NCBI GenBank assembly: GCA_965232895.1
Contig: OZ247430.1
Coordinates: forward strand, 558,001 to 622,000
Length of the DNA stretch: 64,000 nt
Reading direction: 5' to 3'
DNA from: Bin87 sp965232895
GTDB taxonomy: Bacteria > Chloroflexota > Dehalococcoidia > Lucifugimonadales > UBA3495
Shown: in pieces, positions 29,802 to 38,511 of the stretch
Numbering within the stretch: position 1 is the stretch's first letter
How the letters are laid out: every line of letters begins with the position of its first letter
Notes under the pieces: model-generated
What the model saw: the letters and a program-made list of their open reading frames with translations, nothing else
What the model was told of the DNA's origin: nothing
Database searches by the model: none
Program-made: the position numbers and the translations under genes

Positions 29802-30719
29802 CTACGCTCGTGGCAGCGGGTTGCCCGGCGTGGTCATGCGCAGGCTGTACACCGAGGTGCGGGCCGTGAACAGCATGGTGCGGAAGTCGGGGCCGCCGAA
29901 GGCGCAGTTGGCCGGTATCTCCGGGACCCTGATGATCCCCAGGTGCTCACCGCTCGGGGAGAACACCCACACGCCCCCGGAGCCGGTGCAATAGACACGG
30001 CCTTCCGCGTCCACCTTCATGCCGTCGGGCACGCCGTCCTCAGCAGAGGCCATGCTGCCGAAAACGCGGCTGTTGCTCAGGGAGCCGTCGGCCGCCACGT
30101 CGTAAGCCTGGATGAACTGGTTCGGCTTGACCTCGCCGTCCCAGTATTGGTCGGGCCGTTCGCCCAGCTTGCGGGTGTTGGACACGTACAGGACAGACTC
30201 GTCGGGCGAGAAGGCAATGCCATTGGGGAAATCGATGTCGTGGGCCGACATTTCCACCGTACCGTCCGTAGCGATACGGTGAATGGTGCCGGGCCACTCG
30301 ATTTCCTGCTCCTCTTCCGGGACGCGCCCGCTGGGGTTGGTGATGAAGATGCTGCCATCGCTGCGGCAGACGATGTCGTTGGGCCGGTGGAATCGTTTGC
30401 CATCCCACCGGTCGGCCACCACGTTGATCGTGCCGTCGGGCTCCATCCGGGCGATGCGGCGATTGTCGCCCTCGCACATGAGCAGTCGGCCCTGCAGGTC
30501 CAGGGTCATGCCGTTGGTGCCTCCGCTGGGTTCGCGAATGATGTCGGGCGTGCCGCCGGCGGGGGACATCCGGTGGATCACGGGCGGCTCGCGTCTCAGG
30601 TCCACGAACAGCCAGTAGCCGTCCGGGTGCCACAAAGGCCCCTCGGTAAAGGCAAAATCGGTAGCCAGTTGCTGCGCTTCCTGGTTGGGTTCCACGATGC
30701 CGGGCAGATATTCGGGCAT
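29802..30719 (-). CDS. SMP-30/gluconolactonase family protein
   Basis: A six-bladed beta-propeller lactonase-like enzyme of 305 residues. The entry motif FTEGPLWHPDG supplies the metal glutamate, and FHRPNDIVCRSDG supplies the asparagine. FPNGIAFSPDES and DGMKVDAEGRVYCTG supply later metal ligands. Members hydrolyse sugar lactones such as gluconolactone or related organophosphates. No signal peptide is seen. It follows the class IV aminotransferase gene by 37 bp in one leftward unit. Confidence 0.88.
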   Translation of the reverse strand: MPEYLPGIVEPNQEAQQLATDFAFTEGPLWHPDGYWLFVDLRREPPVIHRMSPAGGTPDIIREPSGGTNGMTLDLQGRLLMCEGDNRRIARMEPDGTINVVADRWDGKRFHRPNDIVCRSDGSIFITNPSGRVPEEEQEIEWPGTIHRIATDGTVEMSAHDIDFPNGIAFSPDESVLYVSNTRKLGERPDQYWDGEVKPNQFIQAYDVAADGSLSNSRVFGSMASAEDGVPDGMKVDAEGRVYCTGSGGVWVFSPSGEHLGIIRVPEIPANCAFGGPDFRTMLFTARTSVYSLRMTTPGNPLPRA

Positions 30720-30756
30720 GGTTCGCCTCCTCGGCGTGAGTGTGGGGTACGGGAGC

Positions 30757-31656
30757 CTACGACGGCAGATGCGCCAGATATTGCTCGGCGAAGTCCATGC
30801 CGACGAGGTCGCTGAATGCGGTCATGAGCCGTTCGGTGACGGGTCCGGGGACGTTTCCGTTGCCGACGGTTGCGCCGTTCACCGCCGACACCGGGCAGAT
30901 GCACAGGCTGGTGGAGGTCAGGAACGCTTCGTCGGCAGTGTAGGCGTCGTACAGGTCAATGTCACGTTCGGCGGTGACAAGGCCCAATCCGTCGGCCAGT
31001 TCCAGGGTCTGGTTGCGGGTGACGCCTTCCAGCACGTACTGCGACTTGGGGGTCATCACCGCGCCGTCCTTGACCAGGAAAACGTTGCTGCCCTTGCCCT
31101 CAGTCAGATTGCCGAATTCGTCCAGCAGGATGGCCCAGGCGTCGGGATCCTCACCGTGCACCTCCAGCTCGCCCATGATGAGGTTCAGGTAGTTGTGGGT
31201 CTTGGCGCGGGGACTGAGGAACCGGGGAGGGATGCGGGCTACCGACGGGGTGCTGATGCGAGCGCCGTCCCGGTACAGGGGCGCGCGGGCGGCGAAGGGG
31301 ATGGCGTGGCTCTCGATGATGATGGTAGGGCGATCAGCTCCCTCCACGCCGCGGCTGATGCGCTGCATTACCCACATGTCCTGACCCGGAGGCAGCAGGG
31401 GATGATTGTGCGCGACCACGGCCTCGGTGGCTTCGGTCATCTCGTGCTTGCTCATGCCCACGTCGATGCGCAGGTACCGAAGGGAGTTGTAAAGGCGGTC
31501 GATATGGCGATCCAGCCGGAAGGTCTGGCCGCCGAAAGTGCGGGTGGCGTCGAATACCGCGTCGCCGTACAGGAACCCGCGGTCGTAAATCGACAGCGCG
31601 ACCTGGCCGGCGGGGGTCATTTCACCGTTGAAATAAACGATCATTTCGTCTGCCAT
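30757..31656 (-). CDS. Class IV aminotransferase (branched-chain/D-amino-acid type)
   Basis: A PLP enzyme of 299 residues. FLYGDAVFDATRTFGG and the catalytic lysine K152 (RAKTHNYL) are followed by LTEGKGSNVFLVKDG, the family's phosphate-binding region. It may be a branched-chain, D-alanine or related (R)-amine transaminase; sequence alone does not decide. The ATG at 31656 (MADEMIVYF) has AGGA about 9 nt upstream; a frame-compatible ATG at 31665 overlaps that site. Neighbours are a hydroxyisobutyrate-dehydrogenase-like gene and an SMP-30 gene. Confidence 0.9.
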   Translation of the reverse strand: MADEMIVYFNGEMTPAGQVALSIYDRGFLYGDAVFDATRTFGGQTFRLDRHIDRLYNSLRYLRIDVGMSKHEMTEATEAVVAHNHPLLPPGQDMWVMQRISRGVEGADRPTIIIESHAIPFAARAPLYRDGARISTPSVARIPPRFLSPRAKTHNYLNLIMGELEVHGEDPDAWAILLDEFGNLTEGKGSNVFLVKDGAVMTPKSQYVLEGVTRNQTLELADGLGLVTAERDIDLYDAYTADEAFLTSTSLCICPVSAVNGATVGNGNVPGPVTERLMTAFSDLVGMDFAEQYLAHLPS

Positions 31657-31698
31657 GTTTACCATCCTTCGAATGTATAAGCGTTTTTCCGATCGGGT

Positions 31699-32601
31699 TC
31701 ACGCGTCCATGCGCTTGATCTGGAACCGGGCCTGTTCTTCCATGGGCAGCACGATGGCCGCGCTGTCCAGGTCGCCCAGTCCTTGATCGACAGCCTCTGC
31801 CAGCAGTTTGTACGCCAGGTCACCGGCGGCGATTGGGGTTTCCAAGTCGCGAGCCATCTCCTGGATAAGCCCCAGGTCCTTGAGGAACACCCGCAATTGG
31901 GTGCGTACGCCATCGAAATCACGGTCCAGCATGGCCGGAGCATTGCGCCCGAGGAGGAAACTCTGCCCCCACCCGGAGTTGACCAGTTCGAAGACCAATG
32001 CCGGGTCCGCGCCGGACTTAGCGCCGAGCAGCATCGCCTCGGCTGCGGCGACCATGTGGATGCCCACCAGCAGTTGGTTGACCAGCTTGGCGGCGGTGCC
32101 GGAGCCCGTGGGACCCACATGCCGCACCACGGCCCCCATAACGTCGAACAGCGGCTGGGCCGACTTGTAGGCCTCGGCCGGGCCGCCGACCATGATGGTC
32201 AGCGTGCCGTCGGTGGCGCGTTCCGTGCCGCCGCTGATGGGAGCATCGAGGAACATCGCGCCACGCTGTTCGGCGGCGTCGGCGCAAGCCTTCGAGGTGG
32301 ATGCGCCCACGGTGCTGTGGTCAACGATTATCTGCCCGGGTCGGGCGTTGGGCAGCGCGCCATCGTCCCCCAGCAACACCGCTTCGCAGGTCGCCACGTC
32401 AGGCAGGCAGGCCAGCACGATGTCGCAACTGGCCATCACCTCCAGGGTGGACGTCGCGGCCGTGGCCCCGGCATCCGCGATCTGGCGGACCTTCTCCTGG
32501 CTCCGATTGTGGACCGTGACGTCGTGGCCCGCGCGCAAGAGGTTGTAGGCCATGGGTAACCCCATGCGGCCCAACCCGATGAAACCGATCTTTTCAGTCA
32601 A
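31699..32601 (-). CDS. 3-hydroxyisobutyrate dehydrogenase family oxidoreductase
   Basis: A beta-hydroxyacid dehydrogenase of 300 residues. The NAD(P) site is IGFIGLGRMGLPMAYNLLRAGHDV, the substrate motif is LDAPISGGTERATDGTLTIMVGG, and the catalytic lysine lies in GSGTAAKLVNQLLVG. Possible reactions include 3-hydroxyisobutyrate or tartronate semialdehyde. A paralogue lies at 50299. The gene starts 4 bp after the PaREP1-like gene at 32606, so the set is tightly coupled. Confidence 0.92.
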   Translation of the reverse strand: MTEKIGFIGLGRMGLPMAYNLLRAGHDVTVHNRSQEKVRQIADAGATAATSTLEVMASCDIVLACLPDVATCEAVLLGDDGALPNARPGQIIVDHSTVGASTSKACADAAEQRGAMFLDAPISGGTERATDGTLTIMVGGPAEAYKSAQPLFDVMGAVVRHVGPTGSGTAAKLVNQLLVGIHMVAAAEAMLLGAKSGADPALVFELVNSGWGQSFLLGRNAPAMLDRDFDGVRTQLRVFLKDLGLIQEMARDLETPIAAGDLAYKLLAEAVDQGLGDLDSAAIVLPMEEQARFQIKRMDA

Positions 32602-32605
32602 GTTG

Positions 32606-32992
32606 TCAACCCCTCCGTCTTGCTTGCTCCAGCACGTCCAGCAGGCCGGTTACCATGCGGCGCACTCGCTGACGGTTTCGCATTACTTCTGCATTCGTCA
32701 GATGACCGTGATAAAAGTTGCGATGACAGTCATCAGCCAAGTCAAAGTCGGTAAGCCAATGCGGCCGGTCAGGAATGTTGGGAAGCTGCCTGACGGCATC
32801 TCTCATCGCTCCATGACTGTCATAGGCCCGCTCCATTTGCAAGGCCAGCGCTATTAGGACGTGCGCAGCTGCTCCCCATAGCATTTCAGACGCTTTCATC
32901 GTCTTGCTGGCGGCAAATTCAGTATCGGCTTCATCCAGTAGTTCCCAGGCAATTTGCTCATGTTCCTGTTGGGCCAGCGTCGTTATAGGCAT
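32606..32992 (-). CDS. PaREP1/HEPN-like helical protein, copy 2
   Basis: A protein of 128 residues, predicted all-helical. It opens with a helix (EHEQIAWELLDEADTEFAAS), then KASEMLWGAAAHVLIALALQ, a tryptophan/alanine pattern of the PaREP1/HEPN-like group. C-terminal RVRRMVTGLLDVLEQARRRG follows. Function is unknown; some relatives are RNases or scaffolds, but the RxxxxH ribonuclease motif is not seen. It is tandem with a related gene at 32994, 1 bp apart. Confidence 0.55.
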   Translation of the reverse strand: MPITTLAQQEHEQIAWELLDEADTEFAASKTMKASEMLWGAAAHVLIALALQMERAYDSHGAMRDAVRQLPNIPDRPHWLTDFDLADDCHRNFYHGHLTNAEVMRNRQRVRRMVTGLLDVLEQARRRG

Positions 32993-32993
32993 A

Positions 32994-33359
32994 CTACCGT
33001 TCCGCCATCTCTTCGACGGCGCTTATGAATTCGTGCGCCATACGGCGCACTCGGTGAGTGTCGCCAGCTTCAAATCTCAAATAGCCAGCGCTGAACAGTC
33101 CTGGGTGCCCCTTGGCGGCCAGAAACGAGGTTAGCAGCATCTCTCCGCATTGCTCGTCTGCACTGACCAGTTGCTCCAGGACGGGAAACAGGTCGCTTTC
33201 GTCATACGACAAGCCGTTGGACCTGGCCGCCGTTTTCACCGTATGCGTAATCGCGGCCCACAGGTGTTCCGTGGCCGCCAGCGCGTTGGCGTTTTCAAAC
33301 TCCCGGTCGGCGGCGTCCAGGTAATCCTGGGTGGTTTTCAGTTGCTTTTCCGTTTGCAT
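32994..33359 (-). CDS. PaREP1/HEPN-like helical protein, copy 1
   Basis: A 121-residue helical protein that shares the layout of its neighbour: DYLDAADREFENANALAATEHLWAAITHTVKTAA at the front and RVRRMAHEFISAVEEMAER at the end. The pair probably arose by tandem duplication and may heterodimerise. No partner nucleotidyltransferase of the MNT type is next to it. Confidence 0.55.
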   Translation of the reverse strand: MQTEKQLKTTQDYLDAADREFENANALAATEHLWAAITHTVKTAARSNGLSYDESDLFPVLEQLVSADEQCGEMLLTSFLAAKGHPGLFSAGYLRFEAGDTHRVRRMAHEFISAVEEMAER

Positions 33360-33426
33360 CGCGTCATTCCCTCTGAATTGTGCCCTGCGATCAGCATAGC
33401 GCAGGGATTTAACCGGGGCAACGCGG

Positions 33427-34221
33427 TTACCAGATCAGCCCTTCCTCCAACGCTGCCGCCTCCACCAAATCCCAACCGTCTTCGATGCCGGGCAGCAGCC
33501 GGTCGCAGGCTTCAGCCTTGAGCACAGCGCGGCCAACGTCGTCACCATCATCAACTGACACCAACGCGGCGGTGACCTGCGCTGCCTCGGCGGGGTCCAC
33601 CTCAGGCCGGGCCGTAAAGCAGCAGTGACTGTAACCTGGGCTGCTCCAGAACACCTTCAGTTCTTCGGTGTTGATGCCGTGCCGCGCGTTCAAGGTGTCG
33701 AGGGCGCGGGCGCTGATGGCGCCCGCATCATACGAGCGGTTCAATACCTGAAGAGCAACGTCGACCTGGTCGGAACTGTGCTGCTGTTCGCGCTGGTCGT
33801 AAAAATCGGCGGCCGCAAGGGTGCGAGACGGGTGGATGCCCATCTGCTTGAGGAAATAAACGGGAAGGAGGCCAGCTTCCACCGAGTCCCGCGCGGCAAA
33901 GGCGAACCGGGCGCCAGGCAGGTCCTCCACGGTGTCGATCGCGGAATCGGCGCGGGTGATGAACCTGGTGGTGAAATCGATATCAACGTCGCGCATAGCC
34001 AGCACCGGCGCTCCATCGGGGAAAGCGCGGCGCATCTTCACATGGGACAACGGCCCATTCCAGGCAAGGTTGATTTCCCCGCGCGCGAAGGCGTCCACCA
34101 TCTCGTCGTAGCCGGAATAGAGCACCCAATCGAAATCCACGCCATTGCGACGGAATACTGTCTCGAGCGCACGGCAAAGGTCGAGGTGTGCCGGGGAACC
34201 TGTAGCGCCTAATCGGATCAT
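33427..34221 (-). CDS. PhnD-like phosphonate-binding-fold protein without signal peptide
   Basis: A periplasmic-binding-protein-like fold of 264 residues related to phosphate/phosphonate-binding PhnD. Motifs include FDWVLYSGYDEMVDAFARGEINLAWNGPLSH and DTVEDLPGARFAFAARDSVEAGLLP. The GGGAGG site just before the ATG at 34221 fixes the start, so no export signal is present and no permease or ATPase gene is adjacent. A cytoplasmic sensor or enzyme role is therefore more likely than transport. Confidence 0.75.
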   Translation of the reverse strand: MIRLGATGSPAHLDLCRALETVFRRNGVDFDWVLYSGYDEMVDAFARGEINLAWNGPLSHVKMRRAFPDGAPVLAMRDVDIDFTTRFITRADSAIDTVEDLPGARFAFAARDSVEAGLLPVYFLKQMGIHPSRTLAAADFYDQREQQHSSDQVDVALQVLNRSYDAGAISARALDTLNARHGINTEELKVFWSSPGYSHCCFTARPEVDPAEAAQVTAALVSVDDGDDVGRAVLKAEACDRLLPGIEDGWDLVEAAALEEGLIW

Positions 34222-34381
34222 CGGATCACCTCCCGTGCTGAAGAGTTTCTACCGGATCGAACGCCAGCTCATCGCCTTTATTCAGCCGCAGTCTATCACC
34301 AGGTCAAACTGCTGCCAATCGAGAAGGACTGTGTGTCCCGGGACGGTTTCTGAGCGGTGGCGGACGGCATGAACCGCAGAA

Positions 34382-35920
34382 CTACGGGCCGACCGTCTTC
34401 GACCCTTCCGGGGCGCCGGGGCGCATCAGCAGGGTGGGGACGATGGCGATGACGGCGATAAATCCGGCGGCCCGGTAAAACGCGTGGAACAGGTCCAGGC
34501 TCGCCGTCTGCAAAAATCGCCGGTATTCAGCAAACTCCCGGGATCTGGCTTCTGCATCCAAACCGGGCGTGGTCAGGGGAGAGGGCGTTTCGATCAGTAT
34601 CGCCAGCATCTGATTGATGCCCCACGCCGATAGGACCGCGATCCCAAGCGTCATGCCCAGCATGCGTGCCACGACAATCAGGGACGCGGCCACCGCTCGA
34701 TAGTCCGCCGGCGCTGAGGCTACGGCCCGGTGCATCAGGGGAGCCACTACCAGGCCAAAGCCGGCCCCGGCCAGGACCATATCCATCGTAAGGCGGGGCT
34801 CGACGATATCGATCTGCCACCCGCTCAGGCGGAACATGCCAATTGCGATCAACGCCAGGCCGGGGATGGTGATCCATCGAGCGTCGAACCGCCGCAGGAG
34901 CAGCCCGCCGGTCACCGCGAATACCGGGATAGTTGCGGTCATCCTGAGCAGCCACAACGCGGCGGTGAGCGGATCCACGGGACGATCCGGCACGTTCATC
35001 ACCGTGTTAGCCATGATTACCGTGCTGGCCATGGCGACGACGAGGGATACGCCCACCAGCAATTGCACAGCGTTAGCCAGGATGAAAGCGCGAGATTGCA
35101 GCAGGATCGAGGAGAGGAGCGGCTGCGCGGTACGGAAATGGACCACTACCAGGGCCGCCATGCACGTCGAACATCCCGCCAGCAGCCACCAGGGCGTCCC
35201 GGAGGACAGCTCAAACAGGCCGTTGTGCGCCACGGCCAGGCACAGCAACACGAGGGCGAGGGTCAGGAAAACCGCACCCACATAATCCATGCGGGCGCCC
35301 TGGTTGCGCCGCTCGGGAAGGAACACCAGAGCGGCCGCGATGGCGGCGGCCTGGGGAAGGTTGAGCCAGAATATGGCGCGCCATCCCCAAAGTTCGATCA
35401 CCGCTCCGCCGTACGCCGGGCCGAGCATGCTTCCAGCCTCGGCGGCGCCGGCCACGATGCCCAGGGCCAGACCCCGCCGGGCTGGAGAAACCAGGGCGGC
35501 GGCAATGGCCAGGCTCACCGGCACCGCGCCGCCGCCCCCAACGGCCTGGATCACCCGGGCGGCGATGACCTGGTGCAATGGCTCCAGGTTGGCGTTCAGC
35601 CACGCCCACTGCCCGGCCTCGGCAACCAGCGTGGTGCCAAACGCAAACACGGCCAGCGATAGCAGGTAAACGCGCCGGTAACCGTGAACGTCAGCCAGCC
35701 GACCGAGCAGCGGCATCGCCGCGGTGTAGCCCAACAGATAGGCCGTTACCACCCAGATTACCGATTCGAACCGCAGGATGGGGATCTTGAGATCGGCCAT
35801 GATCGCCGGCAGCGCCGTGATCACCACCGTCTGGTCCAGCGCGGTGACGAACGTGCCCGCCGCGACGACTCCTACCAGAACCCACGGCGGCAAGCGCCTC
35901 GACACCAAGGCGGCAATCAT
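34382..35920 (-). CDS. MFS transporter, 14-TM DHA2/P55 type
   Basis: A 512-residue inner-membrane proton-coupled exporter with about 14 helices. Family signatures are the first-helix VTALDQTVVITALPAIMADL motif, GRLADVHGYRRVY between helices 2 and 3, and GPAYGGAVIELWGWRAIFWLNLP in helix 5. It follows an LppX/LprG-type lipoprotein gene by 27 bp in the same direction. In mycobacteria, lprG and the MFS gene for P55 (Rv1410c) form such a pair and move triacylated lipids and lipoglycans. A drug-efflux role is the alternative. Confidence 0.88.
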   Translation of the reverse strand: MIAALVSRRLPPWVLVGVVAAGTFVTALDQTVVITALPAIMADLKIPILRFESVIWVVTAYLLGYTAAMPLLGRLADVHGYRRVYLLSLAVFAFGTTLVAEAGQWAWLNANLEPLHQVIAARVIQAVGGGGAVPVSLAIAAALVSPARRGLALGIVAGAAEAGSMLGPAYGGAVIELWGWRAIFWLNLPQAAAIAAALVFLPERRNQGARMDYVGAVFLTLALVLLCLAVAHNGLFELSSGTPWWLLAGCSTCMAALVVVHFRTAQPLLSSILLQSRAFILANAVQLLVGVSLVVAMASTVIMANTVMNVPDRPVDPLTAALWLLRMTATIPVFAVTGGLLLRRFDARWITIPGLALIAIGMFRLSGWQIDIVEPRLTMDMVLAGAGFGLVVAPLMHRAVASAPADYRAVAASLIVVARMLGMTLGIAVLSAWGINQMLAILIETPSPLTTPGLDAEARSREFAEYRRFLQTASLDLFHAFYRAAGFIAVIAIVPTLLMRPGAPEGSKTVGP

Positions 35921-35947
35921 GGGGACAGCCGGCCCGTTCCCCAGGCG

Positions 35948-36754
35948 CTAACCGCCGGACAGGTCGATGAACTGTTCCGGCGGTGAGATATCGGCCGGCT
36001 CTCCGATGCCCGCAAGACGAATAGTCCGATGGGTATCCGGAAGGTCAAACTCACCGATCTGTCCGACGACGCTGATCATTCGCGGCAGATTTTGCTCCGT
36101 GCCCGTCCAAACGTCGATCTGCAAGGATTGTTGCTCGGATAAGGATTGTTGCTCGGATGCCGAGATCGGGAGCCAGCTCATCGCGGACGCGGGAACGCTA
36201 CCGCGGATCCTGTAGGCCGAAACGTCATCGACGGTCTCCTCTCCCACCAGGACGGGGTTTTTCACCGCTCCCACCAGATCCGCGACGATGTGCTGGAGGC
36301 GAGCCACCGAAAAGGGGGCCGTTTCCGCAGGTTGCTTGAGCCAGACCCCCGATATCGGCTCGGTGGAAAAATATGCCTGTGGCGTGACCACGGCAAGCAC
36401 CTGAACGTAGGAGCCCGACTGGGCGTCTATTTCCGGACCGCTCACCAGATAAGCGTCAATGGAAACGGCCGCCCCGGCATCCGCGTCCCATGCTCCGTCA
36501 ATTTCAGTGATCTTGGCGCTAAAGGCCGGCAGGTACATGCTCCCAATCTGGTGCGTCACGTGGAACTGCGCCGACCGAATGGTTCGCAGATTGTCTGCCG
36601 TTTCAGCGAGCAGCGCCGCAGCGTCGGGAACGGGTGTGGGCGTGGGTATGGTCGCTGCGGGCGCCTCGGCGCTGCACCCGGCTATTGCCCAGACCGACAA
36701 GACGAGAGCGACGGCAGCCAAGCCGACTCGGGCCGTTGTCACCGCGTGGACCAA
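35948..36754 (-). CDS. LppX/LprAFG-family lipoprotein (LprG-like)
   Basis: An exported lipoprotein of 268 residues. The signal peptide has hydrophobic core GLAAVALVLSVWAIAG and a lipobox ending AGC at about residue 27. A Pro/Thr-rich spacer precedes the domain (TIPTPTPVPDA). The domain begins AAALLAETADNLRTIRSAQFHVTHQI, a typical LppX_LprAFG opening, and ends with a DLPDTHRTIRLAG strand. Mycobacterial members carry lipids in a hydrophobic pocket. The tandem peptide SEQQSLSEQQSL (about residues 204-215) comes from an 18-bp duplication. Confidence 0.8.
   Translation of the reverse strand: MVHAVTTARVGLAAVALVLSVWAIAGCSAEAPAATIPTPTPVPDAAALLAETADNLRTIRSAQFHVTHQIGSMYLPAFSAKITEIDGAWDADAGAAVSIDAYLVSGPEIDAQSGSYVQVLAVVTPQAYFSTEPISGVWLKQPAETAPFSVARLQHIVADLVGAVKNPVLVGEETVDDVSAYRIRGSVPASAMSWLPISASEQQSLSEQQSLQIDVWTGTEQNLPRMISVVGQIGEFDLPDTHRTIRLAGIGEPADISPPEQFIDLSGG
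36123..36158 (-). repeat. 18-bp tandem duplication inside the LprG-like gene
   Basis: Two perfect copies, 36123-36140 and 36141-36158, encode two consecutive SEQQSL-type hexapeptides. Being a multiple of three, it keeps the frame. It is probably a recent slippage event in a surface loop. Confidence 0.8.
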
Positions 36755-38130
36755 ACTGCCATGCTGCCGTTGGCGATGTCGTACAGTTGCCCCCCCTCAC
36801 CAGTCTCCACGACGTACACCCGGGACCCACCCCCGCTGCTGCCGTTGCGCCTTTCGGACAGGTATTGTTGGGTTCCGGACACCACGAGGCCGGACCCGTC
36901 CGGCGCCCACGGTGAATGGCTCCGTGCGTACTGGTCGAAGAACGCCAGCATGAGGAACGTTTCGCCGCTGGGCGAGAAACGGAACCCCCCAACCGCGACG
37001 TCGTCCGTCGCGTCATCGGCGCCGGAGGTCAGACCGGCGTCGATCCTCCACTCCATGGTGCGCTCTTCCGGGTTCAGCGTTACCCAGGCCAACCGGTCCC
37101 CCTGCGGTTCCCAGAAAAATCCAAGCACCCAATCGTCCTCCTTGACCAGGCGCTCGGCGCTGCCGTCGGCGGCCAACAGGCGCAAACGGCGGTATGCTGG
37201 GGAGCCGGCAATCTGCCGATCTGCCACGGCGATAACCTCGCCGTTGGCCGACCACAGGAAGGCGCACGCCCCCTCGACCTCGGCCAGGCGAAGGGCGGCG
37301 TCATCGGGCTGGTCGGGCCGCCCAACCCACAGCGCTTCGCTGTCTCCGCCGGGGGCAGACCAAGCCAGCCGGCTCCCATCGGGCGACCAGGCCGGGGTGC
37401 GGAAAGAACGGGATTGGGCCAACGGCTGGACGCTGAACTGCTGGGCTTCGTAATCGGGCCGCACGAGCAGGACATCCTCGTTGCTGTGAACCGCCAACGA
37501 AGCGCTGTCCGGAGACCAGTCGAAATACAGCGGCGCGCCCCGTTGCACTGCCAATGGCGGTTTGGGCGAATCGGACTGCGGCGCGGGGGTGGCATCAACT
37601 ACAAACAGGGTGAGACCTTCGGGCGTTGCTGCCGTCACGCCTAACTTTTGCCCGTCGGGCGACCACTGGACGTAGTGCGGAGTACCCTCCGCGATGGTCA
37701 GGGCGACTTCGTTGACGAAGGCGGCTCCGCCTACTCCGGTGGACGATTCCAGCGAGTGGAGGCTGACCTGCGCCTCGCTGGGGGAATCGCCCCGCAACAG
37801 AGAAATGGCGATGCGGGATCCATCCGGAGACCAAACGGGCCAACTGTACATCGTGTCGCGGCGCTGCGGCTGAGCGAGGATGCCGCCAGCCCGCGCCACG
37901 GCGCCGGTCGTCAACAGGCTGCGACCAGAGCCGTCAGGGTTGGAGGTGACCAATTGGCCGTCGGTGTTGATGTATGCGATGCGGTTGATAGTCATGGACA
38001 CTTCGTTATTTTCGGCTCCGCCCGGATCCGGCGCACACGCCACCGCCGCCAACAGCGCCACCGCGGCGGCGAGCAGAATGGCAAGACACCGGCGAACGCA
38101 AGCCGGTATCCGGGGATCCGTCAGAACCAT
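36739..38130 (-). CDS. Lipoprotein with TolB/WD40-like beta-propeller
   Basis: A protein of 463 residues with a lipoprotein signal (RCLAILLAAAVALLAAVAC) at the N-terminus. Repeated PD40-type blades follow, with motifs such as WPVWSPDGSRIAI, YVQWSPDGQKLGV, YFDWSPDSASLAV and TPAWSPDGSRLAW. It is probably membrane-anchored on the outer face. The ATG at 38130 is chosen because it begins the signal peptide; the frame runs to 38238. Its end overlaps the LprG-like start by 16 bp, so propeller, LprG-like protein and MFS exporter form one operon. Its role in that unit is unknown. Confidence 0.82.
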   Translation of the reverse strand: MVLTDPRIPACVRRCLAILLAAAVALLAAVACAPDPGGAENNEVSMTINRIAYINTDGQLVTSNPDGSGRSLLTTGAVARAGGILAQPQRRDTMYSWPVWSPDGSRIAISLLRGDSPSEAQVSLHSLESSTGVGGAAFVNEVALTIAEGTPHYVQWSPDGQKLGVTAATPEGLTLFVVDATPAPQSDSPKPPLAVQRGAPLYFDWSPDSASLAVHSNEDVLLVRPDYEAQQFSVQPLAQSRSFRTPAWSPDGSRLAWSAPGGDSEALWVGRPDQPDDAALRLAEVEGACAFLWSANGEVIAVADRQIAGSPAYRRLRLLAADGSAERLVKEDDWVLGFFWEPQGDRLAWVTLNPEERTMEWRIDAGLTSGADDATDDVAVGGFRFSPSGETFLMLAFFDQYARSHSPWAPDGSGLVVSGTQQYLSERRNGSSGGGSRVYVVETGEGGQLYDIANGSMAVWSTR

Positions 38131-38511
38131 CGGCCACGGGAATAATTTCGCGAGCACGCGGGTAACGGTAGCACCCAACACCCCAATAAGCAACGGACTA
38201 CCAACCCTCCCGCGTACCAGGGTCACTGGAACTGTCAATGTGAGCGCAGCGGGGCAATCTCGTCAGCGCAAGGGACGCTGCTACAGCAACGAAATCGTGA
38301 CGTCGCTGCGCTCCTCGTGATGGCATGGCGCGTAAGCGTGAGACCAGCGCCCTGGCAGCCCCACGACGATACGCTCTGTACAGGCGCAAGATACCGCAGC
38401 CGGGAGCACATGGCTGCGAATGGCGGATCACGCGCGCGGAAACTGTGGTTTAATGCCGGCTGACCTGAGCTTTTCCGTGCGCGGTCAATTCGGCGAGACG
38501 AAGCACCTCCA
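38131..38511. other. Divergent intergenic region with a possible cobQ promoter
   Basis: This region separates the leftward lipoprotein operon from rightward cobQ. An extended -10 type element, TGGTTTAAT (-10 at 38449-38454), lies about 58 bp before the cobQ ATG. I looked for a cobalamin riboswitch (B12-box core and conserved helices) and could not identify one. Small frames here have no recognisable content. Confidence 0.4.

Noticed and set aside
34730..35662. A 310-codon plus-strand frame opposite the MFS transporter gene
   Set aside because: The composition (Gln/Gly/His/Arg-rich, no hydrophobic core) is typical of a shadow of a membrane-protein gene.
38131..38511. Cobalamin riboswitch upstream of cobQ
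   Set aside because: I could not find the B12-box core or the conserved paired elements in this interval.
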